Below the pieces are notes generated by a model. That model saw nothing but the letters and a program-made list of their open reading frames with translations, was not told where the DNA came from and made no database searches. The translations under genes were made by a program, and so were the position numbers. From Hydrogenophaga sp. (GTDB lineage Bacteria; Pseudomonadota; Gammaproteobacteria; Burkholderiales; Burkholderiaceae_C), in assembly GCF_030373245.1 (NCBI RefSeq), contig NZ_JAUCZF010000003.1:124001-188000 (forward strand): 64,000 nt of DNA, in the 5' to 3' direction. Positions within the stretch are counted from its first letter, which is position 1. Each line of letters opens with the position of its first letter. Positions 1 through 9,592 of the stretch are shown piece by piece.

Positions 1-842
1 CGGATGGCGGCAGGTCCTGCACCGCAGGCCCCCACAGCGACCACAAGGGCAGCCGGGGAGACGTGGTGGTGATCGGTGGACAGGACATCGCCCTGTGCGG
101 CGCAGGGATGACCGGAGCCGCGGTGCTGGCGGCCCGCGCTGCCTTGCACGGCGGCGCTGGTCGCGTTCTGGTGGGCTTGCTCGAAGGCGCCGATTCGCGC
201 ACCGCCTGGGACCCGGTGGCTCCCGAACTCATGTTCCGTCACCTCGACCTGCTGCTGCGGGACGGCGCTCTCAGCCATGCGACCACGGTCTGCGGCTGCG
301 GTGGCGGCCAGGCGGTTGCTGCTGTCCTGGCCACCGTGTTGCCCCGCGCGCCTCGCCTGGTGCTGGACGCCGACGCACTGAACGCCATCGCCACCGACGA
401 GGCACTGCAGCAGCAACTCACTCAACGGGCCCGTCGCGCCTGGATCACTGTGCTCACGCCGCACCCGCTGGAAGCGGCTCGCCTGCTGGGTACCGACACT
501 GCGCGGGTGATGGCTGACCGTCTGCTGGCGGCAGATGAACTGGCCGAACGCTTTCAGGCCGTGTGTGTCCTCAAGGGCTCGGGCACGGTGATCGCGGCAC
601 CAGGCAAAGTGCCCATGATCAATCCGACCGGGAATGCTGCACTGGCCACCGCCGGCACTGGCGACGTGCTTGCGGGTCTCGTGGGAGCGGCGCTGGCCGC
701 TCCGGAACTCACCTCGGAGCAGGCCTTACAGCGCGTGGCCGACGCGGTGTACCAGCACGGCTGGCTGGCCGACCATTGGCCTACCGAAAGCGGTGCCCTG
801 AGTGCAAGCCGGCTCGCGGAACGGGTGAGACCTGTGCGCTAG
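1..842 (+). CDS. nnrD: NAD(P)HX dehydratase domain (NnrD/YjeF C-terminal part), 5' partial
   Basis: Repairs hydrated NAD(P)H by ATP- or ADP-dependent dehydration of the S-epimer. The track starts this ORF at a GTG at 63, but the frame is open to the window edge and the residues just before it (HKGSRGD then VVVIGG) match the conserved HKG..G.v.viGG entry of the family. The gene therefore begins outside the window and is probably the usual NnrE-NnrD (YjeF) fusion. Visible motifs are the GAAVLAARAALHGGAGRV nucleotide-binding region, LDADALNAI, and the catalytic NPTGNAALATAGTGDVLAG segment near the end. Its stop overlaps the convergent yggT stop by 4 bp. The family is clear; that the missing part is an epimerase domain is inference. 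Confidence 0.88.
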   Translation, partial: DGGRSCTAGPHSDHKGSRGDVVVIGGQDIALCGAGMTGAAVLAARAALHGGAGRVLVGLLEGADSRTAWDPVAPELMFRHLDLLLRDGALSHATTVCGCGGGQAVAAVLATVLPRAPRLVLDADALNAIATDEALQQQLTQRARRAWITVLTPHPLEAARLLGTDTARVMADRLLAADELAERFQAVCVLKGSGTVIAAPGKVPMINPTGNAALATAGTGDVLAGLVGAALAAPELTSEQALQRVADAVYQHGWLADHWPTESGALSASRLAERVRPVR

Positions 843-1390
843 CCCAGCACCATCAGCGCCACCTGCAGCAGGATGATGAGCACCAGCACCGACAAGTCGA
901 TACCACCCACGGTGGGAATGATGCGGCGCACCGGCCGCAGGAGCGGCGAACAGAGGCGGTCCAACGTACCCAACACCGGCGCCTGAGGTTGCAGCCACGA
1001 GAGGATGGCGTAAACCAGCAGCAGCACCATCAGTCCTTGCAGCACGGTGCGCAGCAAAAGCTTAAAAGCCAGTGTGGGGATGGCCAGGATCATGGCGGCG
1101 GACGAAAACTCGGCCGATGAACCCATGGTCGCCAACGTGAGCCAAAGTCCCCCGTAGGCAATGGCCAGCAGCAAGGCGGCCATCAGGCTGCCCCAGTCGA
1201 CCCGGCTTTGTGCCAGCCCGCGAGGCAGTACCCGACGCACCGGCTGCACCAGCCAGTCGGTCAGGGCAATGACGAACTGCCCAGGCTGAGCCGACATGTG
1301 GATGCGCAGCTGGTTCATCCAGGCGCGCACCAGGGCCGCAGCCACCAGAAAAAAGAACAGGGTATCCAGAAGAAAAAAAACGACTTGCAT
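839..1390 (-). CDS. yggT: YggT family integral membrane protein
   Basis: A small membrane protein of 183 aa with the duplicated YggT layout. Each half has a hydrophobic helix pair followed by an amphipathic segment of the type W..QP.RR.LP: LVQPVRRVLPR near residue 50, and a second copy, LCSPLLRPVRRIIPTVGG, near residue 150. Predicted to lie in the inner membrane. Its biochemical role is not firmly established; in other bacteria the family is linked to osmotic tolerance and cell division. It starts at ATG 1390, is convergent with the upstream nnr gene (4-bp overlap) and lies 54 bp downstream of rnr on the same strand, so it may be co-transcribed with rnr. Confidence 0.85.
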   Translation of the reverse strand: MQVVFFLLDTLFFFLVAAALVRAWMNQLRIHMSAQPGQFVIALTDWLVQPVRRVLPRGLAQSRVDWGSLMAALLLAIAYGGLWLTLATMGSSAEFSSAAMILAIPTLAFKLLLRTVLQGLMVLLLVYAILSWLQPQAPVLGTLDRLCSPLLRPVRRIIPTVGGIDLSVLVLIILLQVALMVLG

Positions 1391-1444
1391 AGGACAGGCT
1401 CGGGCGCGAACAGGATCAAGTGAGGACCAAAGACACGCAAGGCA

Positions 1445-3733
1445 TCAACGTCGGGTTTTCCGGGCTTTACCGGCAGCGCTGCGGGAGCCGCCCCGGTCCG
1501 TGCGTTTGGGTTCCGAGCGGCGGCCGCTCGACTTGGCAGGCGCACCTGCCGCTTCCCCAGCGGCGCTCCCCTTGGTCCGATCACGGGGCGCGGCGTCACC
1601 CGACCGGCTGCGGCGCGACTTGCTGGCCGGGACTCCTGGCGTGGGCTCTGCGCCATTTTTGTCGCGCATGGCCCTCAGGGTGAGATCTTCGTCACCCGTT
1701 ACCAGTCGGAAATCGATGCGGCGTCCATCCAGGTCCACGCGGCTCACCTGAACCTGCACACGGCTGCCCAGCGCATACCGGATGCCAGTGCGCTCGCCGC
1801 GCAGCTCCTGGCGTGCTTCATCGAAGCGGAAATACTCGCCGCCCAGCTCGGTGATGTGCACCAGGCCTTCGACATACATGCTGTCGAGCGTGACGAACAG
1901 GCCGAAGCTGGTGACCGAACTCACCACGCCGCTGAACTCCTCGCCCAGGTGCTCGCGCATGTATTTGCACTTGAGCCAGGCTTCCACATCTCGGCTGGCC
2001 TCGTCGGCGCGCCGCTCGTTGGCGCTGCAATGCAGACCGGCGGCCTGCCACGCCAGGATATCGGCCGAGGGCTTCTTGGCCGGCACATCCGAGGCTGGCT
2101 TGGCGCGGCTGGCCAGACGCTTGCTCAGCTTGGCATGGGCCTCTCCTGGCGTAGGCAGGACCGGCAACTGGTATCGCTTGCCAGCGAGGATCGCCTTGAT
2201 CACGCGATGCACCAGCAAGTCCGGGTAGCGCCGGATCGGACTGGTGAAGTGGGTGTAGGCGTCGAAGGCCAGGCCAAAGTGGCCCTCATTGTTGGGCGTG
2301 TAGATGGCCTGCGACATGGAACGCAGGAGCATCGAATGGATCTGCTGCGATTCCGGTCGCTCCTTGGTAGCGGCCGCGATGCGCTGGTACTCCGAGGGGT
2401 GCGGCTTATCGCTCAGGGTCTGCGACACACCCATGGCCTTCAGGTAGTTACGCAGCGTCTCCTGCTTCTCAGGCGTGGGGCCTTCGTGCACCCTGAACAA
2501 ACCGGTGTGTTTTCCTTCACCAATGAAGTCGGCCGAGCAAACGTTGGCCGCCAGCATCGCCTCTTCGATCAGCTTGTGCGCATCGTTGCGGGTTCGAGGC
2601 ACGATTTTTTCAATGCGTCCAGACTCGTCGCAAACGATCTGCGTCTCCACGGTTTCGAAGTCGACCGCACCGCGTACGCCGCGCGCCGTGAGCAAGGCGC
2701 AATACACATCGTGCAGGTTGATCAGGTAAGGCAACAGCCCTTTGCGCTGCGCGGCTTCCGGCCCACGGGTGTTTTGCAGAATGGCCGCCACTTCCGTGTA
2801 GGTGAAGCGCGCGTGACTGAACATGACCGCGGGGTAGAACTGGTAGGCGTGGATGTCACCCTTGGCGGTGATCAGCATGTCGCACACCATGCACAGGCGC
2901 TCCACGCCGGGGTTGAGCGAACACAGGCCGTTGGAGAGCTTCTCGGGCAGCATGGGGATCACGCGGCGCGGGAAGTACACGGAAGTGGCCCGGTCGTAGG
3001 CGTCGACATCGATCGCCGAACCGGTCTCCACATAATGGCTCACATCAGCGATGGCCACCAACAATCGCCAGCCCTTGCCACGCCCCACCTTGGCAGGCTC
3101 GCAATACACCGCATCGTCGAAGTCGCGCGCGTCCTCGCCGTCGATGGTGACCAGAGGCACATCGCGCAAATCCACTCGGTTTTTGTGGTCGGTTGTCCGG
3201 ACATGGTCGGGCAGAGAGCGGGCCTGCGCCAGCGCAGCATCGGAAAACTCGTGTGGCACGCTGTATTTGCGCACCGCGATCTCGATCTCCATGCCCGGGT
3301 CGTCGATTTCACCCAGCACTTCCTTCACGCGACCGACCGGCTGCCCATAGAGCGCTGGGGGTTCTGTGAGTTCGACCACCACCACCTGACCTGTCTTGGC
3401 AGAGCCTGTCGCCCCTTTGGGGATTAGCACGTCCTGCCCATAGCGCTTGTCCTCAGGCGCCACAAGCCAGACGCCGCTCTCGTGCAGCAGACGGCCGATG
3501 ATGGGGGCATCTGCGCGCTCCACGATTTCGGTCACGCGGCCTTCGGGTCGGCCTTTGCGGTCCGTGCGCACGATACGCGCTTTGACCCGATCCCGGTGCA
3601 GGACCGCGCGCATTTCGTTGGAAGGCAGGTAGATATCGGCTTGTCCATCGTCGCGGATCACAAAGCCATGGCCATCGCGATGGCCCGATACAACACCTTC
3701 AAATTCGGCCAGCAGGCTGTTTTTTTCGTTCAC
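1445..3733 (-). CDS. rnr: Ribonuclease R (3'-5' exoribonuclease)
   Basis: Processive 3'-5' exoribonuclease of the RNB family that degrades structured RNA and takes part in RNA quality control. Cold-shock-like domains come first, followed by the RNB catalytic domain with the metal-binding motif DGEDARDFDDAV at about residues 198-209, an S1 domain (GEEFSGVVSSVTSFGLFV) and a long basic Arg/Lys/Ser tail of the kind that binds RNA. The track start at 3886 is impossible because that extension runs through tRNA-Leu. The frame has a GTG at 3733 (VNEKNSLLAEFEGVV) preceded by a weak GAGAA, which gives 762 aa. The gene is head-to-head with tRNA-Leu with only 34 bp between them, so its promoter must lie within or beyond the tRNA gene. 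Confidence 0.93.
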   Translation of the reverse strand: MNEKNSLLAEFEGVVSGHRDGHGFVIRDDGQADIYLPSNEMRAVLHRDRVKARIVRTDRKGRPEGRVTEIVERADAPIIGRLLHESGVWLVAPEDKRYGQDVLIPKGATGSAKTGQVVVVELTEPPALYGQPVGRVKEVLGEIDDPGMEIEIAVRKYSVPHEFSDAALAQARSLPDHVRTTDHKNRVDLRDVPLVTIDGEDARDFDDAVYCEPAKVGRGKGWRLLVAIADVSHYVETGSAIDVDAYDRATSVYFPRRVIPMLPEKLSNGLCSLNPGVERLCMVCDMLITAKGDIHAYQFYPAVMFSHARFTYTEVAAILQNTRGPEAAQRKGLLPYLINLHDVYCALLTARGVRGAVDFETVETQIVCDESGRIEKIVPRTRNDAHKLIEEAMLAANVCSADFIGEGKHTGLFRVHEGPTPEKQETLRNYLKAMGVSQTLSDKPHPSEYQRIAAATKERPESQQIHSMLLRSMSQAIYTPNNEGHFGLAFDAYTHFTSPIRRYPDLLVHRVIKAILAGKRYQLPVLPTPGEAHAKLSKRLASRAKPASDVPAKKPSADILAWQAAGLHCSANERRADEASRDVEAWLKCKYMREHLGEEFSGVVSSVTSFGLFVTLDSMYVEGLVHITELGGEYFRFDEARQELRGERTGIRYALGSRVQVQVSRVDLDGRRIDFRLVTGDEDLTLRAMRDKNGAEPTPGVPASKSRRSRSGDAAPRDRTKGSAAGEAAGAPAKSSGRRSEPKRTDRGGSRSAAGKARKTRR

Positions 3734-3744
3734 AATTTCTCTGA

Positions 3745-3750
3745 TAGAAT
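3745..3750 (+). promoter_or_regulatory. Candidate -10 box of the tRNA-Leu promoter
   Basis: TAGAAT lies 17 nt before the mature tRNA 5' end and just upstream of the rnr start on the other strand. No good -35 is visible in the T-rich stretch before it. The call rests on position and match to the sigma-70 -10 consensus only. Confidence 0.4.
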
Positions 3751-3767
3751 TCTGGTTTTCCTGAGAT

Positions 3768-3852
<85 letters not shown>

Positions 3853-3860
3853 CGATCATA

Positions 3861-3895
3861 AAGGCTTGCAAACACCGCGTTTGCAAGCCTTTTTT
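3861..3895. terminator. Bidirectional intrinsic terminator between tRNA-Leu and rimO
   Basis: A 13-bp perfect stem (AAGGCTTGCAAAC and its complement) with a 5-nt loop, followed by a T-run on the plus strand and preceded by A residues, so it can end tRNA-Leu on the plus strand and rimO on the minus strand. Confidence 0.88.
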
Positions 3896-3931
3896 GTTGG
3901 CCAGGCGCGAAGGCGCCGCGCCGCAACAAAT

Positions 3932-5317
3932 TCAAAACGGCACCGCCAGCAGGTCGTGCCCCTCGGCCGCCACGATGCGCGCCTGGGTGAACGTCCCGAC
4001 CTTGAGGGTCTTGGAGATTTTTTGAGGTGGCAACAGGCGCACCACGCCGTCGATCTCGGGCGCATCGGCATAGCTGCGGCCAACCCCACCTTTTTTGCCC
4101 ATGCCGGGCGCCGAGTCCACCAACACCTGCATGGTTGCGCCTACCCGCTCACGCAACCTGTCTGCCGACACCGCCTCGGCCGCGGTCATGAAGCGTGCCC
4201 GGCGCTCTTCGCGCAGCTCGCTGGGCACCGCGTCGGGCAATGCGTTGGCGGCAGCCCCTTTCACGGGCGAATAGGCGAAACACCCGGCGCGATCGATTCG
4301 GGCCTCCTGCACAAAATTCAGCAGGTGCTCAAACTCGGCTTCGGTTTCACCAGGAAAGCCGGCGATGAAGGTGCTGCGCACCACGATCTCCGGACACAGC
4401 TCACGCCAGCGCGCGATGCGCTCCAGATTCTTCTCGCCGCTGGCAGGCCGCTTCATGCGTTTGAGTACATCGGGATGACTGTGCTGCAAAGGCACGTCCA
4501 GGTAAGGCAAGCACAGCCCATCAGCCATCAGCGGCACGATCTCGTCCACGTGCGGATAAGGGTAGACATAGTGCAGGCGCACCCAGGCACCGTAGCCCTT
4601 GGCCAGTTCACCCAGCGAGCGCACCAGATCAAACATGCGGGTCTTGACTGGCTTACCGTCCCAGAAGCCGGTGCGGTACCGCACATCCACGCCATAGGCG
4701 GAGGTGTCCTGGCTCACCACCAGCAGTTCTTTCACGCCAGCTTCGAACAGCTTGCGGGCTTCGGTCAGCACGTCGCCAATCGGGCGACTGACCAGATCCC
4801 CGCGCATCGACGGGATGATGCAGAAAGTGCAGCGGTGATTGCACCCTTCGCTGATCTTGAGGTAGGCGTAGTGCCGCGGGGTCAGCTTGATGCCCTGCGC
4901 GGGCACCAGGTCCACAAACGGGTCGTGTGGCTTGGGCAGGTGCTGGTGCACCGCGGTCATCACCTCGTGGGTCGCATGCGGCCCGGTCACGGCAAGCACG
5001 CTGGGGTGCATGTTGCGCACCAGATTGCCACCACCCTCGCCCTCACGCGCGCCCAGGCAGCCGGTGACGATCACTTTGCCGTTTTCGGCCAGCGCTTCGC
5101 CGATCGTGTCCAGGCTTTCTTTCACCGCGTCATCGATGAAACCGCAAGTGTTCACGATGACGAGATCAGCGCCGGCGAAGGTCTTGACGGTCTGGTAGCC
5201 CTCGGCGCTGAGCTGAGTCAGGATGAGTTCGGAGTCGGTCAGCGCCTTGGGGCAGCCCAGGCTGACAAAACCGACCTTGGGCGCGGACACGTCTGGAGAG
5301 ACAGGGGAATCATTCAT
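3932..5317 (-). CDS. rimO: Ribosomal protein S12 (aspartate) methylthiotransferase RimO
   Basis: A radical-SAM enzyme that adds a methylthio group to the beta-carbon of an aspartate in ribosomal protein S12. Length 461 aa. The N-terminal methylthiotransferase domain carries cysteines near residues 22, 58 and 87 for the auxiliary 4Fe-4S cluster ([29 protein letters not shown]). The radical-SAM cluster motif CNHRCTFC is at about 159-166. A C-terminal TRAM-like region ends in [16 protein letters not shown]. The [10 protein letters not shown] motif is typical of RimO rather than MiaB. It is a single-gene unit between the tRNA-Leu terminator and phaR, and depends on Fe-S clusters made by the ISC system encoded later in the window. 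Confidence 0.95.
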   Translation of the reverse strand: MNDSPVSPDVSAPKVGFVSLGCPKALTDSELILTQLSAEGYQTVKTFAGADLVIVNTCGFIDDAVKESLDTIGEALAENGKVIVTGCLGAREGEGGGNLVRNMHPSVLAVTGPHATHEVMTAVHQHLPKPHDPFVDLVPAQGIKLTPRHYAYLKISEGCNHRCTFCIIPSMRGDLVSRPIGDVLTEARKLFEAGVKELLVVSQDTSAYGVDVRYRTGFWDGKPVKTRMFDLVRSLGELAKGYGAWVRLHYVYPYPHVDEIVPLMADGLCLPYLDVPLQHSHPDVLKRMKRPASGEKNLERIARWRELCPEIVVRSTFIAGFPGETEAEFEHLLNFVQEARIDRAGCFAYSPVKGAAANALPDAVPSELREERRARFMTAAEAVSADRLRERVGATMQVLVDSAPGMGKKGGVGRSYADAPEIDGVVRLLPPQKISKTLKVGTFTQARIVAAEGHDLLAVPF

Positions 5318-5386
5318 CCTGCGATTGTCTCAGAGCCCGGGCGCCAACGCGGACTCTCGACCACCGGCTGTACGGCAGCAAGGCGC

Positions 5387-5929
5387 TCAGCGTTTGAGTC
5401 CCAGTGCAGCCAGCATCTGCTCGCTGTTCTTCTGCATCTGCTCTTGCATCTGGGTGAAGGCGTCGCGCGACTGCTCCAGATAGGTGCCCATCATGCCGTT
5501 GAGCATGGGCGACTGCACGTTCATGAACTGCTTCCACATGTCCGGGTTGATGCCAGGCGTCTGCTGAGCCATTTTTTGCTGCAGGTCCATGAAGATCTGC
5601 ACGTTCTTCTCCAAATACGCACCCATGAAATCCTGCATCGCATGACCGTAAAAACGGATCAGATTGGCCAGTACCTGTTCGGTAAAGATCGGCACCCCCG
5701 CGGTCTCTTCCTCCAGGATGATCTGGAGCAGGATGCTGCGGGTGAGATCGTCGTTGGTCTTGGCGTCTCGAACGACGAAAGGCTCGTTCTCCATCACCAG
5801 CGTCTTGACTTCTGCCAGCGTGATGTAGGACGAGGTGTCGGTGTCGTACAGGCGGCGGTTCGGGTATTTTTTGATCACCCGAAGGGCGCCAGTGGAGGCG
5901 CTGCCAGCATCAGCCTTGTTTTTTTGCAC
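5387..5929 (-). CDS. phaR: Polyhydroxyalkanoate synthesis repressor PhaR
   Basis: A DNA- and PHB-binding regulator that represses phasin and PHB genes until granules form. The N-terminal PhaR DNA-binding domain is clear (RVIKKYPNRRLYDTDTSSYITLAEV), followed by the PHB accumulation regulatory domain (FGAY-type segment MQDFMGAYLEKNVQIFMDLQQKM), seen as two similar copies, and a Gln/Met-rich end. The track begins at a TTG (5959). I prefer the GTG at 5929 (VQKNKADAG), which has AAGAGAAAG upstream and gives 180 aa. The neighbours rimO and tRNA-Val are unrelated; the functional partner in this window is bdhA, about 3.7 kb away. The exact start is uncertain. Confidence 0.9.
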   Translation of the reverse strand: MQKNKADAGSASTGALRVIKKYPNRRLYDTDTSSYITLAEVKTLVMENEPFVVRDAKTNDDLTRSILLQIILEEETAGVPIFTEQVLANLIRFYGHAMQDFMGAYLEKNVQIFMDLQQKMAQQTPGINPDMWKQFMNVQSPMLNGMMGTYLEQSRDAFTQMQEQMQKNSEQMLAALGLKR

Positions 5930-6051
5930 GTGGTGACTTTCTCTTGGGAAGGCAAACAAACCCTCAGCATACGCCCAATTCTAAGAATGGCCAGCCGCTT
6001 GCACCAACGTGGGATGCCCTGTGAAACACATTCAGGCCTGCAACTCAGACG

Positions 6052-6087
6052 AAAAAAAAGGCCCAGCGAGTCCGCAGGCCTTGGGCA
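6052..6087 (-). terminator. Intrinsic terminator after tRNA-Val(GAC)
   Basis: On the minus strand a GCCCA/TGGGC-closed hairpin with an inner GCG/CGC pair is followed by eight T residues, directly downstream of the tRNA 3' end. It lies upstream of phaR, so it separates the two units. Confidence 0.75.
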
Positions 6088-6102
6088 TTGTTTCGATCTT
6101 TT

Positions 6103-6179
6103 TGGTAGGCGCGATTGGACTCGAACCAACGACCCCCACCATGTCAAGGTGGTGCTCTAACCAGCTGAGCTACGCGCCT
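6103..6179 (-). tRNA. tRNA-Val(GAC)
   Basis: A 77-nt tRNA with acceptor AGGCGCG/CGCGCCT, D-arm GCTCAGCTGGTTAGAGC, anticodon stem CCACC/GGTGG with loop TTGACAT (anticodon GAC), TPsiC arm GGTTCGAGTCC and an encoded CCA. It decodes valine GUC/GUU. It lies between relA and phaR on the same strand and has its own terminator. Confidence 0.96.
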
Positions 6180-6234
6180 ACAAATCGTTCGAAGCTGCGC
6201 AGTATATCAGCAACGGCGGGCTTCCCCGGCGGCA

Positions 6235-8574
6235 CTACTTGCGACGAACCTCGCGCACGCCCGGCACATCCCCCACCACCGACATCGCTCGCGCCACCTG
6301 CCGCGCGTCTGTCACCTCGATGGTGAAAGTCATCCATGCCACACCACGCACAGTCTGGGTCTGCACGCCGATCACGTTCATTTTTTCGCGGGCGAACACG
6401 TCGGAGATGTCGCGCAACAAGCCATGGCGATCTTGCGCCTCCACCGCCACATCCACAGGGTAGACCGAAGCCTGACCATCTCCCTGGGCACCACCGGTCC
6501 ACTGCACTTCGATCAGGCGGTCCGGACTCTTGCGCTGCAGGTGGGCAAAGTCGGGACAATCCACCCGGTGCACGCTCACGCCCTTGCCGCGGGTAATGAA
6601 TCCACCAATCTCGTCGGGCGGCGCTGGCTTGCAGCACTTGGCCAACTGGGTCATCAGCGAGCCCACCCCGACGACCAGCACTCCGGCGCTGGCAGGGCCA
6701 CTTCCGCGGCGCGGCTTTTTGAGCCAGGGCACAGCATCGCCGGCTGGCGCGGCGGGCTCCGGGGGTCGCAAGTGGGTCTCAATGGCTCGCAGCGACAGCT
6801 CGTCCTTGCCGACCTGCTCAAACAAGGCCTGCGCCGAATCCAGACCCATGCCGGTGGCCAAATCCTCCAGTTTGAGGGCCGTGCGGCCCTCGCGCTGCAA
6901 CAGCTTCTCTACCGCTTCGCGGCCTCTGGCCACCGTCTCTTCCATGGCCTGCGCGTTGAACCATGCGCGTACCTTGCTCTTTGCGCGGTGGCTGACCAAG
7001 TAACCCAGCTCGGCATTGAGCCAGTCGCGGGAGGGCCCGCCCTCTTTGGCCGCGTTGATCTCCACCGTCTGCCCGTTTTGCAGCGGGGTGTTGAGCTGGA
7101 CCATCACGCCATCGAGCCTGGCCCCGCGGCAGCGGTGGCCCAGGTCGGTGTGCACGCTGTAGGCGAAGTCGACCGCGGTTGCACCTTGCGGCAACTCCAC
7201 GATGGCGGCATCCGGCGTGAGCACGTAGATGCGATCATCAAAAAGGGCCGCGCCCGAACCGCTGAGGTCGCGCTCCCAGGCCAGCAGCTGCCTCAGCACG
7301 GCGATCTTCGCGTCGTAGGCCGAGCTCGCCGAAACACCAGCGTAGCCTTTCGCACCAGCCTCTTTGTAGGCCCAGTGGGCCGCGACGCCGTGCTCGGCAT
7401 GGTCGTGCATGGCCTGGGTTCGAATCTGAATCTCGAATGCACGCCCCTCTTCGTCGCGCACCACCGTGTGCAGCGACTGGTAGCCGTTGGGTTTGGGCTT
7501 GGCGATGTAGTCGTCAAACTCCTGCGCCACGGGAGAAAACTGTGCGTGCACCTGCGCCAGCGCGGCGTAGCAGGCGTCCACATGGGGCACGATCACTCGC
7601 AGCGCGCGAATGTCAAAAACCTGGTCGAAGTCAAGCGCTTTGCCTCGCATCTTTTTCACGATGCTGTAGATGTGTTTGGGCCTTCCCTGAACCGCGGCCT
7701 CGACGCCCGCCCGCAGCAGATCCCGCTCCAGCGTCTGGCGCACCTGCTCGACATGGGTTTCGCGCTCGACCCGCTTTTCGTCCAGCTGCTTGGCCACCTT
7801 TTTGTAAGTGCGCGGCTCCAGGAAACGAAACGCCAGGTCTTCCATTTCCCACTTGATCTGCCAGATGCCGAGCCGGTTGGCCAAGGGTGCGAACACGTGC
7901 AAAGCCTCGCTCGCCAAGGCCGGCCCCGGATCGCCTTTGCTGGCCGCATAGAAGCGCAAGGTCTGCAAGCGCGAAGCCAGGCGGAGCATGACCACGCGCA
8001 GGTCGCGGGAAAACGCCAGCAGCATCTTGCGCACGTTCTCCGTCTGGCTGGCCGCAAGCTCCGAAACAGGCTGCTTGCTGGGCGAAGGCATGGGCAGAGC
8101 CTGCTCCTGGGCTGCCAGGCGTTCAACCTCCTTTTTGGCCAAAACCTCGGCCGCCTTAAGGCGAGCCTGCCGCTGCAGTTGCACCAGCTTGGTCGTCTCG
8201 ACCGCCAGCGCAGCGAAGTTTTCGCCGAACGCTTTGGCGATTACCTCCTGTGGCCGGTTCAGGTGCTCGCAGGCATACACCAGATAGGCTGCGGCCTGCA
8301 TCGCCTCGGAGCCGCCAATCTGGCGCAGAATCTCGGCCACCGCGTCGGCATGTTCGAGGATGTTCTCGCCAGTGTCCAGTCGTTCGCTGGCCAGCAGGGG
8401 TTCGGCAAAAGCTCGTGCTCGCAAGAGCGCCTGCGCCTGATGAGGCAGGCAGGCCGCCGTGACCGCCATGATGGCCGCTGGCGCATCCGGGGCCGCCGTC
8501 AGGGCCATCACAGCCAGGTCTTCAGCCGCTGTCTCCAGGGATGTGGCGGTGGCCACCTTGCGCTTGCTGCCCAT
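6235..8574 (-). CDS. relA: RelA-type (p)ppGpp synthetase
   Basis: Long RSH protein (779 aa) that makes the alarmone (p)ppGpp in the stringent response. Order: an HD-like N-terminal domain, the synthetase domain (FDQVFDIRALRVIV through EIQIRTQAMHDHAEHGVAAHWAYKE), a TGS domain (IYVLTPDAAIVELPQGATAVDFAYSVHT), a helical/zinc-finger region with CCKPAPPD, and a C-terminal ACT domain. The synthetase carries EFDDYIAKPKPNGYQSLHT. The EFDD charge pattern marks RelA, where SpoT has RxKD. The hydrolase HD motif is lost (ACEHLN where HDTxED is expected), so the protein is probably synthetase-only. A separate SpoT is expected elsewhere in the genome (inference). It lies 55 bp upstream of tRNA-Val on the same strand. 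Confidence 0.93.
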   Translation of the reverse strand: MGSKRKVATATSLETAAEDLAVMALTAAPDAPAAIMAVTAACLPHQAQALLRARAFAEPLLASERLDTGENILEHADAVAEILRQIGGSEAMQAAAYLVYACEHLNRPQEVIAKAFGENFAALAVETTKLVQLQRQARLKAAEVLAKKEVERLAAQEQALPMPSPSKQPVSELAASQTENVRKMLLAFSRDLRVVMLRLASRLQTLRFYAASKGDPGPALASEALHVFAPLANRLGIWQIKWEMEDLAFRFLEPRTYKKVAKQLDEKRVERETHVEQVRQTLERDLLRAGVEAAVQGRPKHIYSIVKKMRGKALDFDQVFDIRALRVIVPHVDACYAALAQVHAQFSPVAQEFDDYIAKPKPNGYQSLHTVVRDEEGRAFEIQIRTQAMHDHAEHGVAAHWAYKEAGAKGYAGVSASSAYDAKIAVLRQLLAWERDLSGSGAALFDDRIYVLTPDAAIVELPQGATAVDFAYSVHTDLGHRCRGARLDGVMVQLNTPLQNGQTVEINAAKEGGPSRDWLNAELGYLVSHRAKSKVRAWFNAQAMEETVARGREAVEKLLQREGRTALKLEDLATGMGLDSAQALFEQVGKDELSLRAIETHLRPPEPAAPAGDAVPWLKKPRRGSGPASAGVLVVGVGSLMTQLAKCCKPAPPDEIGGFITRGKGVSVHRVDCPDFAHLQRKSPDRLIEVQWTGGAQGDGQASVYPVDVAVEAQDRHGLLRDISDVFAREKMNVIGVQTQTVRGVAWMTFTIEVTDARQVARAMSVVGDVPGVREVRRK

Positions 8575-8587
8575 GCGGTGCGGTGAT

Positions 8588-9508
8588 TCAGGGGGTCAGG
8601 AGAAAATCGCTCACGGCCTGCCGCTGGTCTGCTGCGATCAGCGTGGGCGCGTGGCCGACTCCTTCAAACGACACACAACGCGCCCGCGGACCCCGCTCAC
8701 CCATGCGGGCGGCGGTGTCCGCCGTGAGCAGGTCGGACTGCGCACCGCGCAGCAGCAAGGTGGGGGCCTGGATACTGTCGTACAGACCCCAGAGAGCCGC
8801 CTCGCCCTGCAGCACCGCCTGGCGAGAGGCCTCCACATCGCCCGCCATCATGGCCTTGAACGGCTCGGCAATCGCCGGGTCGTAGTGCAGCCACCAGCGT
8901 CCATCCCGCTGCCGCAGCATGGGGCGAGACAAGGCCAGCCATTGCTCAGGCGTGTGCGGTCCGAAGCCGGCTGAGATGGAAGCGAAGTAGTCGGCGGCTT
9001 CCTGCTCGCTGCCGAAAGAGGGGTTTTGGCCCAGGTAGGTTCCTATCCGGCTCAGCGCCTCCCACTGCAGCACCGGACCCACATCGTTGAGCACCAGGCG
9101 GCGCGGTGAAAGCGCAGGCTGAGAAGCCACCGCCATGCCGATCAGCCCGCCCATGCTGGTGCCCACCCAGTCGATGAAAGCACCCGGCTGGTCAGCGCGA
9201 AGGCGGGCCATCAGCGACACGAGATCGGCCGCGTAGGTCGGCACCTGATAGGACAGAGGATTGGCAAGCCAGTCACTGTGGCCGCGACCCGCCACGTCAA
9301 CGGCGATCACACGGCACCGAGGCACGAGCTGCTGCGCGAGCGCATCAAAGTCGCGGCCCTGACGAGACAGACCGTGCACACAGACCACGATGTGACCCGG
9401 CAAGACGCCCTCCTTGGGGCACCAGTCCCAGTAGGCCAGGCGACGCGGCTGACCACCTAGCGCGGCCGGGCCTTCGACGGAGAGGAATTCGAGTGCGGGT
9501 TCGATCAT
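8588..9508 (-). CDS. Alpha/beta-fold hydrolase
   Basis: A hydrolase of 306 aa, substrate unknown. The nucleophile elbow GTSMGG (catalytic Ser), an oxyanion segment CVHGLSRQGRDFD and a late VGHAP with the catalytic His are visible, as is an acidic residue in the lid-following strand. The track ORF runs to 9760 and would overlap bdhA. I start it at ATG 9508 (MIEPALEFLSVEG), giving normal family length. It is divergent from bdhA with an 84-bp gap, so the two could share a control region. Whether it acts on PHB-derived esters is not shown by the sequence; the neighbour only makes that conceivable. Confidence 0.85.
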   Translation of the reverse strand: MIEPALEFLSVEGPAALGGQPRRLAYWDWCPKEGVLPGHIVVCVHGLSRQGRDFDALAQQLVPRCRVIAVDVAGRGHSDWLANPLSYQVPTYAADLVSLMARLRADQPGAFIDWVGTSMGGLIGMAVASQPALSPRRLVLNDVGPVLQWEALSRIGTYLGQNPSFGSEQEAADYFASISAGFGPHTPEQWLALSRPMLRQRDGRWWLHYDPAIAEPFKAMMAGDVEASRQAVLQGEAALWGLYDSIQAPTLLLRGAQSDLLTADTAARMGERGPRARCVSFEGVGHAPTLIAADQRQAVSDFLLTP

Positions 9509-9592
9509 GTAGCGGGTATTTTCCAGAAGAACGGGTCCGCGATAATGAATCGCAACCCTTTCGACCAATCGTAATGGAACTGGAGTTTTCCC

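Noticed and set aside
3866-6160. 764-aa plus-strand ORF opposite rimO and phaR
   Set aside because: Runs through tRNA and two conserved genes on the other strand; no recognisable domain.
6424-8586. 720-aa plus-strand ORF opposite relA
   Set aside because: Antisense shadow of relA.
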